A stretch of 60,000 bases of DNA from Apostichopus japonicus (GCF_037975245.1 NC_092573.1:4465501-4525500); one strand, 5' to 3'. Counted from the stretch's first letter, positions 1 through 12,971 are shown. The notes: a model not told the origin generated them from the sequence alone. Numbers and translations: made by a program.

Positions 1-13
1 ACATGATGGAACA

Positions 14-103
14 TGTCCTACAGGATATATGTCCAACTCCCATTCAGGATATATATGTCCAATTCCTGGAGGATATATGTCCAATTCCGGGAGGACATGT
101 CCA
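14..103. repeat. short minisatellite at the left edge
   Basis: Three to four imperfect copies of a roughly 20-base unit built on AGGATATATGTCCAATTCC are followed by a degenerate copy reading AGGACATGTCC. The array may continue to the left of the window. No coding potential is seen. Confidence 0.75.
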
Positions 104-3100
104 TAGTGTAAGCTGATATGTGACTAATGAAAATCTTCATTTTGCTGATATAAAGAGGACATCATGTCCTTAAGACTCATCAAATTTGGTGAATTTTGTG
201 GTATCCTAAATGCCTGTCAAAGAGCCCCAGTTTAATACTTTCTAAAGGCTGTCTAATTATACACATGATATGATCACTTTACAGCAGGGACATGAATGTT
301 TAGATCAACAACATTGCTGTTAACATGAAATCACACAAGCTTGCAGTACAACATCCATCTTTTACATATCCTTCACCACATTGTTATATCAGTTGGTTCC
401 ATATACCACATAGTGTGACATACTGATTGTCTGTACAAAGTGTGGCCCTGGAATCCAAATGATCAAATCTTCATCCTTGAGATCTACTCAGGTTACCTGT
501 AGTGGAGGCATTGTCCTAACCAGGTGCATCTTAAAGCTAGTTAACGCTGCATCTGTGTCTTACAAGACCTCCGCAGACTATGGGACAAGAAGACCCAAAG
601 TAGGTCCACAGAGTCCTTTGGTGGGTCACATGATTTGTCCAGACACACAAAACTGTATCTACAGTCCAGAGTGCTTGATGATGGAGATCAAGTTCTGTCT
701 ATAAATTCTGAGCATCAATTCTGATGGGTGGGGGCCCCTGGTATGTCATTGCTCACTATGCATGGAAGACAGTGAGTCGTGTACCAAAAACAGCACCAAA
801 TATCCAGCAATATGATTGTCTGTAAGAATGTCATGTCTGAATTCCAATTGAATTTAGGATCAAAGTTAAAAGAGATTTTATTCAAGATTGGTATATATTC
901 CATACTGATCAACATTTACTAATTATTCAATAGCAATACAGTCCATAACTTTCTCACATTATTTTTCATTAAAAAAAGTTATAATAATAAGAAAGTAAAA
1001 ATAATGTTACAATTTCATAATAATAGTAATGAGAGTAAAACAATGTTACAATTTTGTGCTGCATGTGACTGACATAAACTGAAAATTTTCTGAGTAAGAA
1101 AAGTATAAATACTCACTATAAGATGAAATAATCTATAAGGGTACATGTGTTTGTTTGATCAATCACATCCTAGTTTTGAATAATACTGGGTAGGCTTCGT
1201 AAAATAACCAACCAAATACAAGTAGCTGCTGAAATGTGGAGAGATATTTTTTTCAAACAAAGAAATGCCATTCATCCATAATCAATTTAGATCTCCCTAT
1301 AACGAATGTGTACTAAGGCAAATCATCAACATTCAGTTGTGCCAACTACACAAACAGCTGTGGTTGCCACATTGACATGAATATGCACACAACAAAGCCA
1401 ACACATGAATATGCATGATACAAGCCCAATAGAATAGAAGTGCGGGCAGGCAAAAAAGGCGAACAAATAAATCATCTGTTAACATTAGTCTGTAGTATTA
1501 AACTAGACCTTAATCAACAGACGAGGTCGTCGTTGTAGATTGAACCATGTTAGATCTGTATATAGATATATATATCTTCACTGAATTATATATTACAACA
1601 GGATAACTGAAGCTTTATAGATATCAAAGTTAGGAGTAACAAACAGCCTTTAATAAAAGGTGTGGAAACGAGCGGGGTCGGTAGTAAGCGGGGTCACGCC
1701 AGTGAAAGAGAATGGGGTGACTGAAAGTACAGACTTAAAGCCGTTCTTTTTTTCTATGTCAGAAAAGGCAAATAAGTATGAATAGCCGTATTTCTTTCGG
1801 AGCTATTTCAGGCATAATAAGGTGTGAAGTTCAATATCAAATCCAATGGTAATGGACTGCAGAGCAATAACAATTGCATAACTGTCGCTATTTAAGACAC
1901 ATCAAAGAGGATTGTTCATGAGCGCTCAACTAATTCTAACAACCCCTGAACCGTGATATTAATCACGCAAAATGGAATCAAAAGTGTTAAGAAAAGATGG
2001 GCTGTATCTGACAGACAACATGCACCCACTTCTATGATGTGTCACAGACAAAGAAAAGGAAAAAAATAAAAGAGTAAAATTCTTCATATTACTGTACATG
2101 GTACTTTTGTTGAGAACTTTTCACTGGAAAATGTATATCTTGTCACTTGAACAATATAATTCCTATTAAACTAGTTGAGATTGAATGCATATTAATTAAT
2201 TAGTAACCATTAAAGTTTCACTACCACGCAAGTTTCAATCACCAATCTTGGCTAATTATATGCTGCTAAAGATCAGAGGGTTATAATATATATACCAACT
2301 GAAATTTACAATATATATCCCTGAAGCAATTAGTATCAATTTAATGTGTTATCTGTAACCCATACAAACTTGGTATCATAATCAATAAACCGTCCTGACG
2401 GATTATAGGTGCAACGCTACCATTCAGCAAGCATACTTATGATACAAATTTGTATAAAAGTTGCAAATCTTTCAAACAATTTTGCATGAATTTTAATGTT
2501 AGACATGAACACCAGTTTCTCAACCAATAAAAAAAACGTAATACTTGCTAATTTTGGGTATGTATAACTACTTATGTACTATCTATGAGCATATGTGGAA
2601 CAAATTCTGTTATTTTGCAAAAATTTCAACAACGTAACATAAATTGATTCATATGCTAAACAACTTTTCCTAAACCTACTATTAGTACTGATTTGTACTC
2701 GATTGGGGGACTCGATGAAACTAAACACACTACTAGATTTTTCCACTATGTGAAAGGTTTAACCAGTTTTCAAGGTCTGGTCAATAGTCAAGTTATTTAA
2801 TACTGAACTTAAAATCTCTGGTATACATGCTCCTTTAAGATCAAATAGATAAAGACATCTGTCTCCTAGTGCAGGCCTATGGTAAATCCATTTATTGTTT
2901 TGTAAATTGTAATAGCTTAGACCATAACAAGTTAGAAAGTCTATATGAACAACAGAGCACCCTTGGATGACATTTAATGTTCAACATTTCTAATGGATTG
3001 GAAACATGTAATTTGAGGCCATTAACATCTCTTCTATTGCGTTTGCATTGAAGCTGAAGAAGTGACCTAGTAATGGGTCTAAGATAAGTAGTCTAGCCAA

Positions 3101-3711
3101 TTTAATCGTTGAGCATATCAGATGTTCGAAGGGATATTAAATTTCTCAACAGTTCAAAAAGTGGTCATGAAATGCAAACTAGATAGATTACTTTTCAGTG
3201 ACCAATCTCAATGCGGGGTGGGGGAGGGGGATTGGGCTAACTTCAAGATGTCTTCCTCCTCCACCCCAATGTTTGCTCTATTCATTTTCCATTGTGAATG
3301 TTATGTGAAAGAGAATACACTATTCTTGATCCCATCTTCTACCACCTATATGTTCTTGGACCATCTATTTTACCACCCATCTTTTCTTAGTCTCATATCC
3401 CTCTCCCTTCCCTGGCCCCTCTCATCAGGACAAAATGCTATGACACTTTACATTACTGCACACATACAAGGCCACATATCCAGGTTCACAGTATGAACAT
3501 ATCATTTAGGACATAAACATGCCTTTCAGAATACCACCTCATGCCCTGATCCCTCTGGCAATCATTCCATAAGATAGACTACATACTCTCTATACTCAGT
3601 ACCACTATCCAAAACAACACCCCCCCCCCTTTTGACCACATAATAAAGGTCAGGTTAAATGAGTGAGAACAGAGGAACTGTGCAAACTAGATGGAGCATA
3701 TATATACACAA
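104..3711. other. no gene seen (intron or intergenic)
   Basis: AT-rich DNA with stops in all frames. There are A/T homopolymers and TA-rich tracts, and a small CpG-containing direct repeat of AGCGGGGTC near 1671-1696. The longest open frame (3122-3496, +) has low-complexity composition and no recognisable domain, so it is not called. Confidence 0.7.
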
Positions 3712-3733
3712 GTGTGTGTGTGTGTGTGTGTGT
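3712..3733. repeat. (TG)n microsatellite
   Basis: Eleven uninterrupted TG dinucleotides. Confidence 0.95.
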
Positions 3734-4925
3734 TTGCATCAACAGACTGCTTGTAGTCTATGGAGGAGGGTTTAAGTACTAGACAGTTTGGTTGAAGGTA
3801 AACGCTACACATAAAACTGATTGCAATGAACTTTCATTGACACCAGATTTACAGGTCAACTATTGTCCTACAGATGAAATTAAAGAAGCCTTTTCAATAT
3901 TAGACATGTAGGTGTAATCTTACCTGTAGACTTCATTGAACAGGGGGGAAGTGCAGTAACACAACTTCCTGTAGTGTGTGGGCTCATAACTTCCACAACA
4001 AATTACTCAATTTGTGGTTTTATGAAAAACAATGCGTCCATCCATACAAAGGGACTTAAAAAAAAACAACAAACTTTGCATGCTTGAAAATATCCCATGC
4101 TGATTAAATCCAGTTTGAGGAAAGTATGCTTTGATAAAATGTTAGTCTTCTCTTTAAGACTGCCAAGGAAAATCAAAGGAAATTAATAAATATGTTAATG
4201 ATTTACTATGATTATATATTTTTAAAACGTGAAATTTTTAAAGGGACTGTTAGGTAGAACTACAATATGGCGGATCATTGGTTTTACTTCAATGTAGCAT
4301 TATATGCTTGATTGTTTACCTGACACTAGTGAATTAGCAATGTTTCACATGTCAGGCTACCAGATTAAAGTCTGTAAGTAAATAAGGGAGCTTGTTGTTC
4401 CATATGGATTATATGAAGCATCTCCTCTTAGCCAACTATCCATCAACTGTTAATTCTAAACCTGGAATAAATCTCAATTAATGATAATTTTACACAGTCA
4501 TTAAGGTAGGTCTCTCATAGAAGGCCGGGTTTGGAGAATTGTAGCCTAATATAGGGTTTTATGGAGAAATCAGAGTTTAGGCAGAATCCATGGTTTTCCA
4601 CGTGAAGCAGTAAACATTTCCTTGAGGGTGTGCCTTCATCCATCCTCGGGGTGTGAGTGTCTCAAGTGCAGGACAGAAATAGACTGATATGCTTAAAAAG
4701 ATACATAGCAGACAAAAGACACTGTTATGTAAACCCATTAACTTTAACATACAGCTAGGTGTGTAGTTTACATACAAATATGATACTACTGTAAGTGATT
4801 TAGTTTGTGATGAATGTTGATGAGTGTTTTTGAAAAGATAAGAAAAAGAGGTAACAACAAAAGTTTGAATGGCTTTAAAGAAATGTCTCTGGAGTTAGTA
4901 CGGTAAATAGATGTTACTGTTTTAA
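3734..4925. other. no gene seen
   Basis: AT-rich non-coding DNA. A sequence beginning TTAAAGGGACTGTTAGG near 4239 resembles the end of a MITE, but I could not find its partner terminus. Confidence 0.65.
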
Positions 4926-5002
4926 GATAGAATTTTTTCACTTTTGAAATAAGATAAAACTTTTCACTTTTGAAATACGATAGAACTTTTCACTTTTGAA
5001 AC
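4926..5002. repeat. 27-bp tandem repeat, three copies
   Basis: Three adjacent copies share the core TTTTCACTTTTGAAA, separated by variants of ATAGATAAAAC. The unit is 24-27 bases. Confidence 0.85.
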
Positions 5003-6222
5003 CCTTCTTTCATACATAGTGCCAGAGCTGTCTTTCTGCATATCCCTTTAAATGTTTTTTCTCCACCTGTAGAATATTGATGAGAAATAAACCTTGAATT
5101 GTGGTTTCAGCTTTTTCAACTCCCCAGCTTCTGAAATTCTCTGCAACCTTCTGACTCCACAGTGAAAACATCAATGAAGATTCTGCATTGCAATGGTTGG
5201 CACAAAGGACAAACTTTGAAACAGAAGCTAATAAAAAAAAAACAACTTCATTCCTATTGCCTATTTAGGCCTTGTTCACATTTAAGAACACAAGGGCAAT
5301 TATTGATATTAAGTCCGCGAGGAGGATTATCAATTAACATGACGAACATGTTGCGTTCACTGTAAAGAACGAGTGAGTTTCGTATTAAGTTCGCTTGCGA
5401 GATTAATATACTGCGCAGGCGTGAAAAGGTCAAATCAGCTGTTTACATTTCCCTGTGGTTTGCTGTTGCCACATGTGCTGTACTAATTTGGTACGTACTC
5501 CGTACACAACTGCGCTGGAACGTTCAATCATTGCACATAACAGTATACTGTATTCAAATTTCAAACCAATCCGTACCGCTATATACCATTAGTCCATTAC
5601 ACGATATGCCGGATTCAAATTTCCTACAAACCCTTCAAATGGATCAGCAATTGATCTTACTAGTCATTGTTTTACTGCTGATGTCGACATCGAAGGCATT
5701 TAATGTTAGGTCTAAAGAACTTGTAACTATGCATTGGCTAATGTAACTTTATTCTAGGCTAGGCCATACTAATGGTTTTAGCCTTTTAGCAACTGCCGTA
5801 GCAACTGATTCCAAAATCATCTATTCGAAAAATACATAAAATTACCGATTTTGGCCTATTCAAAAACCTGTCAGTTTGACGTACAGTGAAATATCGTTTA
5901 TTAGATATTAGTGGACTGTCATTCAGTTTGTTTTAGTCTCACAACCTTAACAGTGACTTTTCTGTAGTGTTGGTCGAATTGGTGGGAAGAAAAATGACCT
6001 GGGTTCCCATATAGCATGGTTAGATAGTGTTTCGGTTAAGAAAGGCAACGGTCGGATACTTGAACAAACAAACAAACATAACGTATGTATGCCTCACTTG
6101 ATCGTATTCTGTGGCGTATGCCTACTGCACACTCAAAAATACCCGGCAAATTTCAACTGGATAGAGCGGATATTATAACTTACAGGAAATCTTGGGTCAC
6201 CATAAATCCGCGACCGTTCACA
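5003..6222. other. no gene seen; locally CpG-rich stretch
   Basis: No convincing exon. CpG density rises around 5310-5530 compared with the flanks. The sequence GGCCTTGTTCACATTTAAG at 5268 resembles the end of a DNA transposon, but no inverted partner was found. The right part is the pre-insertion flank of the Penelope-like element. Confidence 0.55.
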
Positions 6223-6236
6223 TTAAATTTATTATG
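6223..6236. repeat. target site duplication, left copy
   Basis: TTAAATTTATTATG, identical to 6991-7004. It lies at the 3' end of the minus-strand element. Confidence 0.85.
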
Positions 6237-6251
6237 TGTAAAAGTAAGTTG

Positions 6252-6290
6252 GCCTGACGTTTCGATCCTAGCAGGATCTTCTTCAGAGGC
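6252..6290 (-). ncRNA. hammerhead-ribozyme-like motif of the Penelope-like element
   Basis: On the minus strand the order is: GCCT (stem I, 5' side), core CTGAAGA, one extra A, stem II GATCC with loop TGCTA and GGATC, core GAAAC, cleavage-type triplet GTC, then AGGC (stem I, 3' side). Stem I can form four pairs (GCCT with AGGC) and stem II five. The very short stem III is a feature of hammerheads reported in Penelope-like elements. The extra A between the CUGANGA core and stem II departs from the canonical fold, so self-cleavage activity is uncertain. Confidence 0.65.
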
Positions 6291-6598
6291 TAAATGACAA
6301 GTTACAGTAACAGAGGGGACAAAAACACGCACAGAATACAGACAGGTTAATGAGCACGGTGAACACAATGAGAAGGATGAAAGGGGATTATAAGTAGAAA
6401 GCAACAGGAGAAGAGGAGAGGAAGGAGATAAACTGTGGAGGGACAAAGAGAGGATTAAAGGCACAGGGTAAGGAATAAACTGGAGAGGGACAAAGACAGA
6501 AAGGTGTGAAGAAAAAAGGAGGGGAAGAGAGCTGTAAGAGGAAGAGTGAAAGGGGGGGGGGAAAGGGAGAAAGGGGAGGAGTAGGGAACAGAGGAAAG

Positions 6599-6985
6599 TT
6601 AGTCATGTCCTTCCTGAATGTTCAGCCCATGAGGTTGAATGGTACGAAGGCGTTGCATCCAGAGCCTCTCTCTGCTGATACGTACTAGGTCAGGACGGCT
6701 ACCTAAGGATTCAATCCCCTGTAGGAACATGTCGTTAATGGTATGGTTGGGAAGGTTAAAATGTTCTCCAACTGGGGTCTCAGTCTTCATGGTGTTGACT
6801 GTGGATCTGTGACCATAGAATCGCTTCTTGAGGGTGGTTTTGGTTTCGCCAACATACTGGATGCCGCAAACTCTACAAGAGATCAGATAGATGACATTGG
6901 TGGTAGTGCAAGTGATGTGACCCTTAGTCTTGTGTGTGAGTTGCATGCTGTGGCTGGTGATGGAATTGGATTCAACAATGTGGTT
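6599..6985 (-). pseudogene. Penelope-like element, C-terminal GIY-YIG endonuclease domain (truncated ORF)
   Basis: The open frame runs from the truncation junction (in-frame TGA at 6986-6988) to a TAA at 6599-6601. From the internal Met at 6944-6946 it gives 115 residues. The GIY-YIG motif appears as VIY at residues 18-20 and YVG at 31-33, with a CRVC pair at 24-27. The other expected catalytic positions are present: R42, E93 within RERLW, and N109 within HGLN. In Penelope-like elements this domain nicks target DNA to prime reverse transcription in the nucleus. The endonuclease half looks intact, but the reverse transcriptase that should precede it is absent, so this is a dead fragment. A stand-alone GIY-YIG protein is unlikely given the target duplication and 3' hammerhead motif. 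Confidence 0.85.
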
Positions 6986-6990
6986 TCATT

Positions 6991-7004
6991 TTAAATTTAT
7001 TATG
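6991..7004. repeat. target site duplication, right copy
   Basis: TTAAATTTATTATG, identical to 6223-6236. It lies at the truncated 5' end of the element. Confidence 0.85.
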
Positions 7005-7606
7005 AACGCAAGAGGGATTGAAGACACCCCAAAAGGAGGATTATCCTTAAAAACTCACGCTGACTTGAAGTACGAGTACACGAACGTTCACACAATGGGA
7101 ATTAATCACCCTTGCGGACCTGAAGTACTGTGCGTTCTTAAGTTTGAACAAGGCCAAAGTTACTTGGGACAACAAGCAGGAAATTTAAGAGCAATGCATA
7201 TCACTGTTTTTCATTTTAATTGGGCAGTCCACCCTCAATGAATGACTCCTACTTCTCTAGAAAAAATAATGGTGAAAGAAAGAGAAAAAGAAAGCCAATT
7301 CCTTAAAGTTTCAAGATGACAAATTATTTCCAGAAAGACATGGAAAATAAAATAAAGAGACGTCCCCCCCCCTCCCCCACAAGAGCAAGAAAAATTAATA
7401 GGGATATGTTCTAATCTTTACAAGAAATCTCATGATTTTGCTATAGTTTTTTTTTTAAAGTAAAACCAACAAGTTGTTTGACATGTGTGACTAATTCCTG
7501 ATGTATCACAGATAACATTTAATTTCTAAAAAGAACTGCTTTACAACCGATCTCCCGCGCTGCTGCTGCGGTGACTAAATCCTCAACCTTTCTCAAAATA
7601 GCAACG

Positions 7607-7670
7607 TGACTCAGTCTTGCGTCCACGAAATGATGCGAAGAGTCAGACTATGCCGCATCTTCTTACGTCA
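7607..7670. promoter_or_regulatory. possible AP-1/CRE cluster in CpG-richer DNA
   Basis: TGACTCA (AP-1 consensus) lies at 7607-7613 and TTACGTCA (CRE-like) at 7663-7670. Another TGACTCA lies at 7870-7876. The motifs sit in a short CpG-richer island without an adjacent recognised exon, so function is only a suggestion. Confidence 0.25.
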
Positions 7671-7823
7671 GCAATTATGAGATCGTACGTCGTCGTCTTC
7701 GGGAGAGCTAGCTTTTCTATGACACAGACATTTTGTGTTTAATAAAGAGCCTGGTTTATTCCTTTAGTATATTTCGGGCTTGGAATTATCATTCTCTTCT
7801 ATCGCTGATGACTGTCAGCAAGG

Positions 7824-7849
7824 GAGAGAGAGAGAGAGCGAGAGAGAGA
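7824..7849. repeat. (GA)n microsatellite
   Basis: A run of GA dinucleotides with one GC interruption. Confidence 0.9.
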
Positions 7850-9159
7850 CGAGTATGAAACATACGCTATGACTCAGAGTGAAGTGTCGAGGGCAGTCAT
7901 TAGTGTGATATTATTTCGTGAGTAATGTAAGACTCCGGCATCATCATCACCAACCTTCGACTTACCCGTGCCGTGTTAAGGGTTATAATTACCGCAGCAT
8001 ATCGATGGAAGAAAGAAATCGTCTCAGTTTGAGGAGGCCTCTGAGAATGGAACCCTGAATGGGTAGATTTTTATTCGGTCACAAAATTAAAGAGAACTGA
8101 CATTGCAAAGTTGTTTACTGACTAGCCAATAAAAAAGAAGAAAAAAAGGCATCTTACAATAAAAACAAAGGAGGGGGGGGAGAATTGTTCTGTGTAAGCT
8201 AAAAGGATAAATATTTGTTAGGAAGATAGAGATGAAAGAAAGAAAAACATAAGTCATGTTTCAACAGAGGAATAAAAAGAGGCTGAATCATCAGCATCAT
8301 TTAAATAATGCTTAACAACTTTAACATTTTCCTATTAATGTGCATGAAAAACACTGTTAATAATAGCCAGATGAATATTACAAAGAGAAGTAGAGAAGAT
8401 GGGAAGGTATTGTACAATAGCCAACATTACACATGTGAAAAACGAACTATATTTCACCTTCTGGTGGCATGTACAAACAATGATGATGCTTTGGGAAGTG
8501 TACTATACCATGTAGTTTGAAGATACCACGACTTCAGTCTAAAACCAGTACATGAGTCCACCTATCTACGGCTCTGTTAGGACAGCACCCTCAACACCTC
8601 AACATAAATGCTGAAGATCCCCCATTCATATGTATTAACATTAGTAATACTACCTCAACCACAGAGCCCAGTTTCCTAAATCACAAACCTTGCCTCGGTG
8701 AAGCAATCCAACAATCAAACTATTCTAAAAGCACAGACTGTAATCTCAAACAGCGCAAAAAGAAAAATCATTCCTAATAAATATTTTCCATCTTGGGGTA
8801 TCCACTCAATATCAAAATATCAATGAAAAACAGATAGTTTTGCAAAAGTTGATTTTAAATTAGCATATATGGCTGGAAATCTTCTGGGAGAAGCTGTTTG
8901 TTAGCCATGATACACCATATATGTACAGTGGGCTGAAAAACAGGCCAAAAGTTAAAAACAATTCCAAACTTAATGATTCCACTATTTAAAAAAAAAACAT
9001 CATATAAATTACCAGCATTTTGTCCAATCTAAGCTGCACTTTGTTTTGTCCTTATTTAATAAATAAATTATTCAAGTTTCCTATTGAAAGGAAATTTGGT
9101 GCTAAAAGAAAACATAAATATTTCTAGGAAGAAGCAAAGGGGGAGGAATTGGGAGAAGG

Positions 9160-9583
9160 AAACCACTCTAGAGTTTTGACTACATTACTGAGGTTTCCAC
9201 ATTGAAACAAACAAGTGTCACTATTTCCCTGTTCCTGCCTCCTGGCCCCCACCCCCTCCCCCACCCCCAGAAACCACTCTGGAGTTTTGAAACATTAATG
9301 AGGTTTCCACATTGAAACAAACAAGTGTCACTACTTCCCTTCCCTGCCTCCTGTCCCCCACCCCCCCCCCCCAAGAAACCACTCTGGAGTTTTGACTAAA
9401 TTACTGAGGTTTCCATATTCAAACAAACAAGTGTCACTATTACCCCGTCCCTGCCACCTGTCCCCTTCCCCACCCCAAGAAACCACTCTGGAGTTTTGAC
9501 TAAATTACTGAGGTTTCCACATTGAAAAAAACAAGTGTCACAGTTTCCCCATCCCTGCCTCCTGTCCCCCAACCCCCCCCCAT
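9160..9583. repeat. 104-111-bp tandem repeat, four copies
   Basis: Copies start at AAACCACTCT at 9160, 9271, 9376 and 9480. Each carries GAGGTTTCCACATTGAAAC (or a one- or two-base variant) and ends in a C-rich tract of variable length, which explains the unit-length differences. The minus-strand open frames here are glycine-rich artefacts of the C tracts and are not genes. Confidence 0.95.
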
Positions 9584-12500
9584 AACTTTCATTTCCATTT
9601 ATTTCTAATTGTAATGAAGCCACTATTGCAGAAACCTTGCTTGGTAAATGTACAGCTTCTCACAAGAACACTAATTGCAGACTATAACTAGTTGGATTGA
9701 CATGAAATAATCAACAGATTTCTGGTCCCATTATATCACAATACACTGCTTGTGGTAAATGTTGCAGTTGTGGTTTGATTGGTACACAGGTGGATATTTT
9801 CTTACTCTAATTGTGGTTTTGAGTAATACTTGATCATATATCACAGCAACAGAGTATCAACTGTCTGCAAAGGTAACTACACTATCTACTGCAAGGATTT
9901 CATAAAATGTTGAAAACAGGCAAAGTATATATGTCACAGGTAGTATAGTATTGTTAGGGTGTGGTACCAACTACTCCCTACTCTGTTGCATAACACCACA
10001 AGAGCTATGTCATGCGTCACGGCTGATTTTACTTTTTTCTACTGCAATATGTCTTCTCTTGTAAACCTCTTTTTTTCTGATATACTTTCTGGTCGATTTA
10101 TGCAACCTTTTATCATCCCATTAATTTTGTCTGGTGCGAAACAAGAGAAAACCCAAAAAACTTTCAAATTGTAAACAATTAAAATCAGAAAGGTAATTGG
10201 CTAGCACTGAAAGGGCATATATCTATTTTTATATTTCTGAAATCTCAATAACAATATCCCAGATCTTAAAGAAGTAGCAAAAAACTAGACAAAAATCATA
10301 GGGCAAATTTTAAACAGTTAATTGTCAGGTAGTCTCTCTGACCACTTGTTTCATCAAATTCAGCTTGCATTTCAATAAACCCCCCCTCCCCACAGTAGTT
10401 TAAAAATGATAATTGGTTGCAACCCTCAAAAGATTGGTATCTCCCTCTAGACATTAACTGATATCAAACAGAAATAGTAGTAGGCCTATATGATCCACCT
10501 GAGGAGGAGATTTTTGGCCCAATGCTTGCTGTTCTATTCACCAAAGCTACACAGAATCTCTCCTACAGTGTGCAAACGACAACCAGAAAACAATCCTTTA
10601 AAATTTGAGTCAGTGCGTCTGAATGAATTTTCCTGACAATTTCAATAATTCATAGATTAATATTGTAAACTCTGGAATTCATCTTAATTTTGTTAGCAAC
10701 AGACTAACAGAGGTGACAGAAATTATTCTACACCTGATGGCAAATCCAGGTTTCATATTAACACTGTAGCATGGTAAAGCTTCTAGTTAACACTACAAAA
10801 TTGGCATTGAATTTGCTCTTTAACATTACATGATCTGTATACGGCCAGTCGTCACAGGTGAAATTACCCAGCTTTCGACAGCGTATTCACACAGCCTGAT
10901 AAAGTAACCACTTAAACATTTGTTTTTGCCATCTCAACGCAGACTGGCTCTACCAGCATCGTAACCGAGCAACCTAACATGACGATCCATCTCTCCTATC
11001 CAGCTAGCTCAGATAGTCATTTACTATGCACAGAAAACCAGAAAGTGCATGTACGCTCTGACACCACCTTCCTGCGATCTGATTGGTCACATTTGTCTCA
11101 CCATGATAAAAATAGAAATGACTTCGCAAGCGTAAAACTTAATTGTAAAGCAGCTGCTGATAGCTAGAACCTCATGAATGGATTGAGGAGAATTTGGGAA
11201 TCGCAGAAAAAGACACGCGCGAGTTTACAACTCACTGAGCCAGACAGAGGTGATTTGAAACGGTGTATTCAACAGCTGAGTCAGGCTGACTTCATCTAAA
11301 TTGCAAAGTGGGGCCACCGTTGGCAAAGGTGATCGAGCAGGGTTTTCATATGATGGGTTTGAATTGTGACTGGCGAGGCCAAACCTTTACATAGATCTAC
11401 GATTTTGTGTTTTAATTTGTAGGCAATGCTAAATCGTTTCGTTGGGTGAGAGGGAAAAAATATGCTTGAATTAAAGCTGAGAAACATTTTAAGCATTTGA
11501 AGTAAACAATCGGCAGGCAAATTTTCATGGTCGTAGAATGCCAATACATTTAGTGTTCCTTGCTGATCTATGTGAGAACAACATGAACAAGAGATTTTCA
11601 ACTTCTTGGTATTGCTGGCTTAAATTTGATAAGTATGGCAAATTATCAAGAAACAAAGTATGAATTTCAGATCAACCAAACTTTGCAGCTGTTCAATTAT
11701 TTAGCACAATTGATGATGGGTTCAATCCTAACATCACTCTGTAACTTCACTCTGGAACTGTGCTTTGCAAATGGTTGTTGCAATGAACAGATGTGAGATT
11801 TTATTCTGAAACAATACCTGGAGATACGTCCACATGGAGGCGGAAAGAGCTGGACAATTGTAAACTTAATCTATTTTTAGCATAGTCCATCAATGGTCAA
11901 AGATTGACGAATTGGGCATAAGATTTGCAAAGAAACAAAAAGGGTGGGGTTGCTTGTATGACATTCTGATGGGGTGTGTGATAAAATGTGGCATTAACAA
12001 AGGTTAAATAAAGGATAATGAAGTAGAAAAATATGTTCTGTGGGGAAGGCCAAACACATTAATAGGCTAGTGTTTCCATAGTTTATTGCTGTTAAAAGTT
12101 ATGTCAACCTTAGGATGAGGTCACTAAGGTACAAAAGGTGTCCAGAGGAAAACTCCATGAAGAGAGAGGGAGTTGATTTCCAGCCTACAATAGAGCAACA
12201 TGCAATGACAGAGGGAGAGAGAAACTTAGTAATTACTTTTGCTGATCTGAAAATTAGTACCAGACTGAATAATTATTAACTTGAACGTTTGTTTCCTGCC
12301 TCCTCTAAAACAATGCGAAAGGAACAATGACTGGAGTGATAGAAAAAAACAAAGAGAATATATATTTAAATGGTGTCAGTGGTGGGATTGGAGCAATTGA
12401 CAGGTTGGATTAGCAGACAAAGTCTAAACCTTTGATCACAGGTATCTGTCCTGGTCTTTATAGCATATCATACGGATGAATGCTATATCATATAACAAGT

Positions 12501-12940
12501 CATTGAGAGGATATGGATATAGCAACCAAATGTTTTCAAATAATAATAATAGTAAAAAAGTAAAAGAAAAAAAATGGGAATTGTTATTAATAGCAGCAAT
12601 AAAGCAAGCAATAAAGTTTCTTTTAAACCCTCATAATTCATGCGGTTGAGGTTATTACAGGTAAGCATGGAGACTGGAGTGCTCAAATATCTTGATGACC
12701 GTGTGTCTCTACTCTTAGTGCTGGATTCTAATACACAATATAATCATAAACATTATACCAATCGACTCTTGCAAAGAAAGGTTTGGTAGATGAGACGGTA
12801 GATCTCATTACAACATAATGTGCAGGTCTATTTTGGTTTATGAGTTAAACTAGACTTAAAGAATTATAAAAGTCTGCAATGATATTTCAAAACACTTTTG
12901 GTAGAAGAAGAGCGTGGTGGTTGTTGGTTGGGCGTTGGAA
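9584..12940. other. no gene seen
   Basis: AT-rich non-coding DNA. The stretch 10840-11290 is slightly more CpG-rich and unique-looking. No exon has convincing splice sites plus an open frame. A TAGGCCTA-type motif occurs at about 10482. Confidence 0.65.
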
Positions 12941-12971
12941 GGGGGAGGGGGGGGTGGGTGGTGGGAGAGGG
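12941..12971 (+). other. G-rich tract with G-quadruplex potential
   Basis: The sequence contains at least four runs of three or more G separated by one to three bases (GGGGGAGGGGGGGGTGGG, then TGGTGGGAGAGGG). That meets the usual pattern for an intramolecular G-quadruplex on the plus strand. Confidence 0.6.

Larger units (their letters stand above)
6223..7004 (-). mobile_element. 5'-truncated Penelope-like retroelement with target site duplication
   Basis: A 14-bp direct repeat, TTAAATTTATTATG, occurs at 6223-6236 and again at 6991-7004 and brackets about 754 bp. Read on the minus strand, the insert holds a GIY-YIG endonuclease-like reading frame, a purine/pyrimidine-biased 3' untranslated region (about 6310-6600, purine-rich on +), and a hammerhead-ribozyme-like motif about 15 bp from the 3' end. 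This order (endonuclease at the C terminus, then a hammerhead motif in the terminal region) is known for Penelope-like elements. The reverse transcriptase part is missing, consistent with 5' truncation during target-primed reverse transcription. The intact duplication implies a fairly recent insertion. Confidence 0.85.
7005..9159. other. no gene seen; contains regulatory-type motifs
   Basis: No exon could be supported. The part around 7550-7700 is more CpG-rich than its surroundings and carries AP-1 and CRE-type motifs. Poly-C and poly-A tracts occur at 7365 and 8990. Confidence 0.6.

Noticed and set aside
3122-3496. 124-codon open frame on the plus strand
   Set aside because: No recognisable domain and biased composition (Ser/Pro/Leu from CT-rich DNA). 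No splice sites or conserved-looking segment.
3934-3987. Minus-strand mini-exon between an ACTACAG and a GTAAGA
   Set aside because: The frame (KLCYCTSPLFNEVY) is open and the donor is good, but the acceptor lacks a pyrimidine tract and no neighbouring exon in phase was found.
6180-6606. Ser/Pro/Leu-rich minus-strand open frames
   Set aside because: They arise from the purine-rich strand of the 3' untranslated part of the Penelope-like element.
9180-9623. Glycine-rich minus-strand open frames
   Set aside because: By-products of a C-tract-containing tandem repeat.
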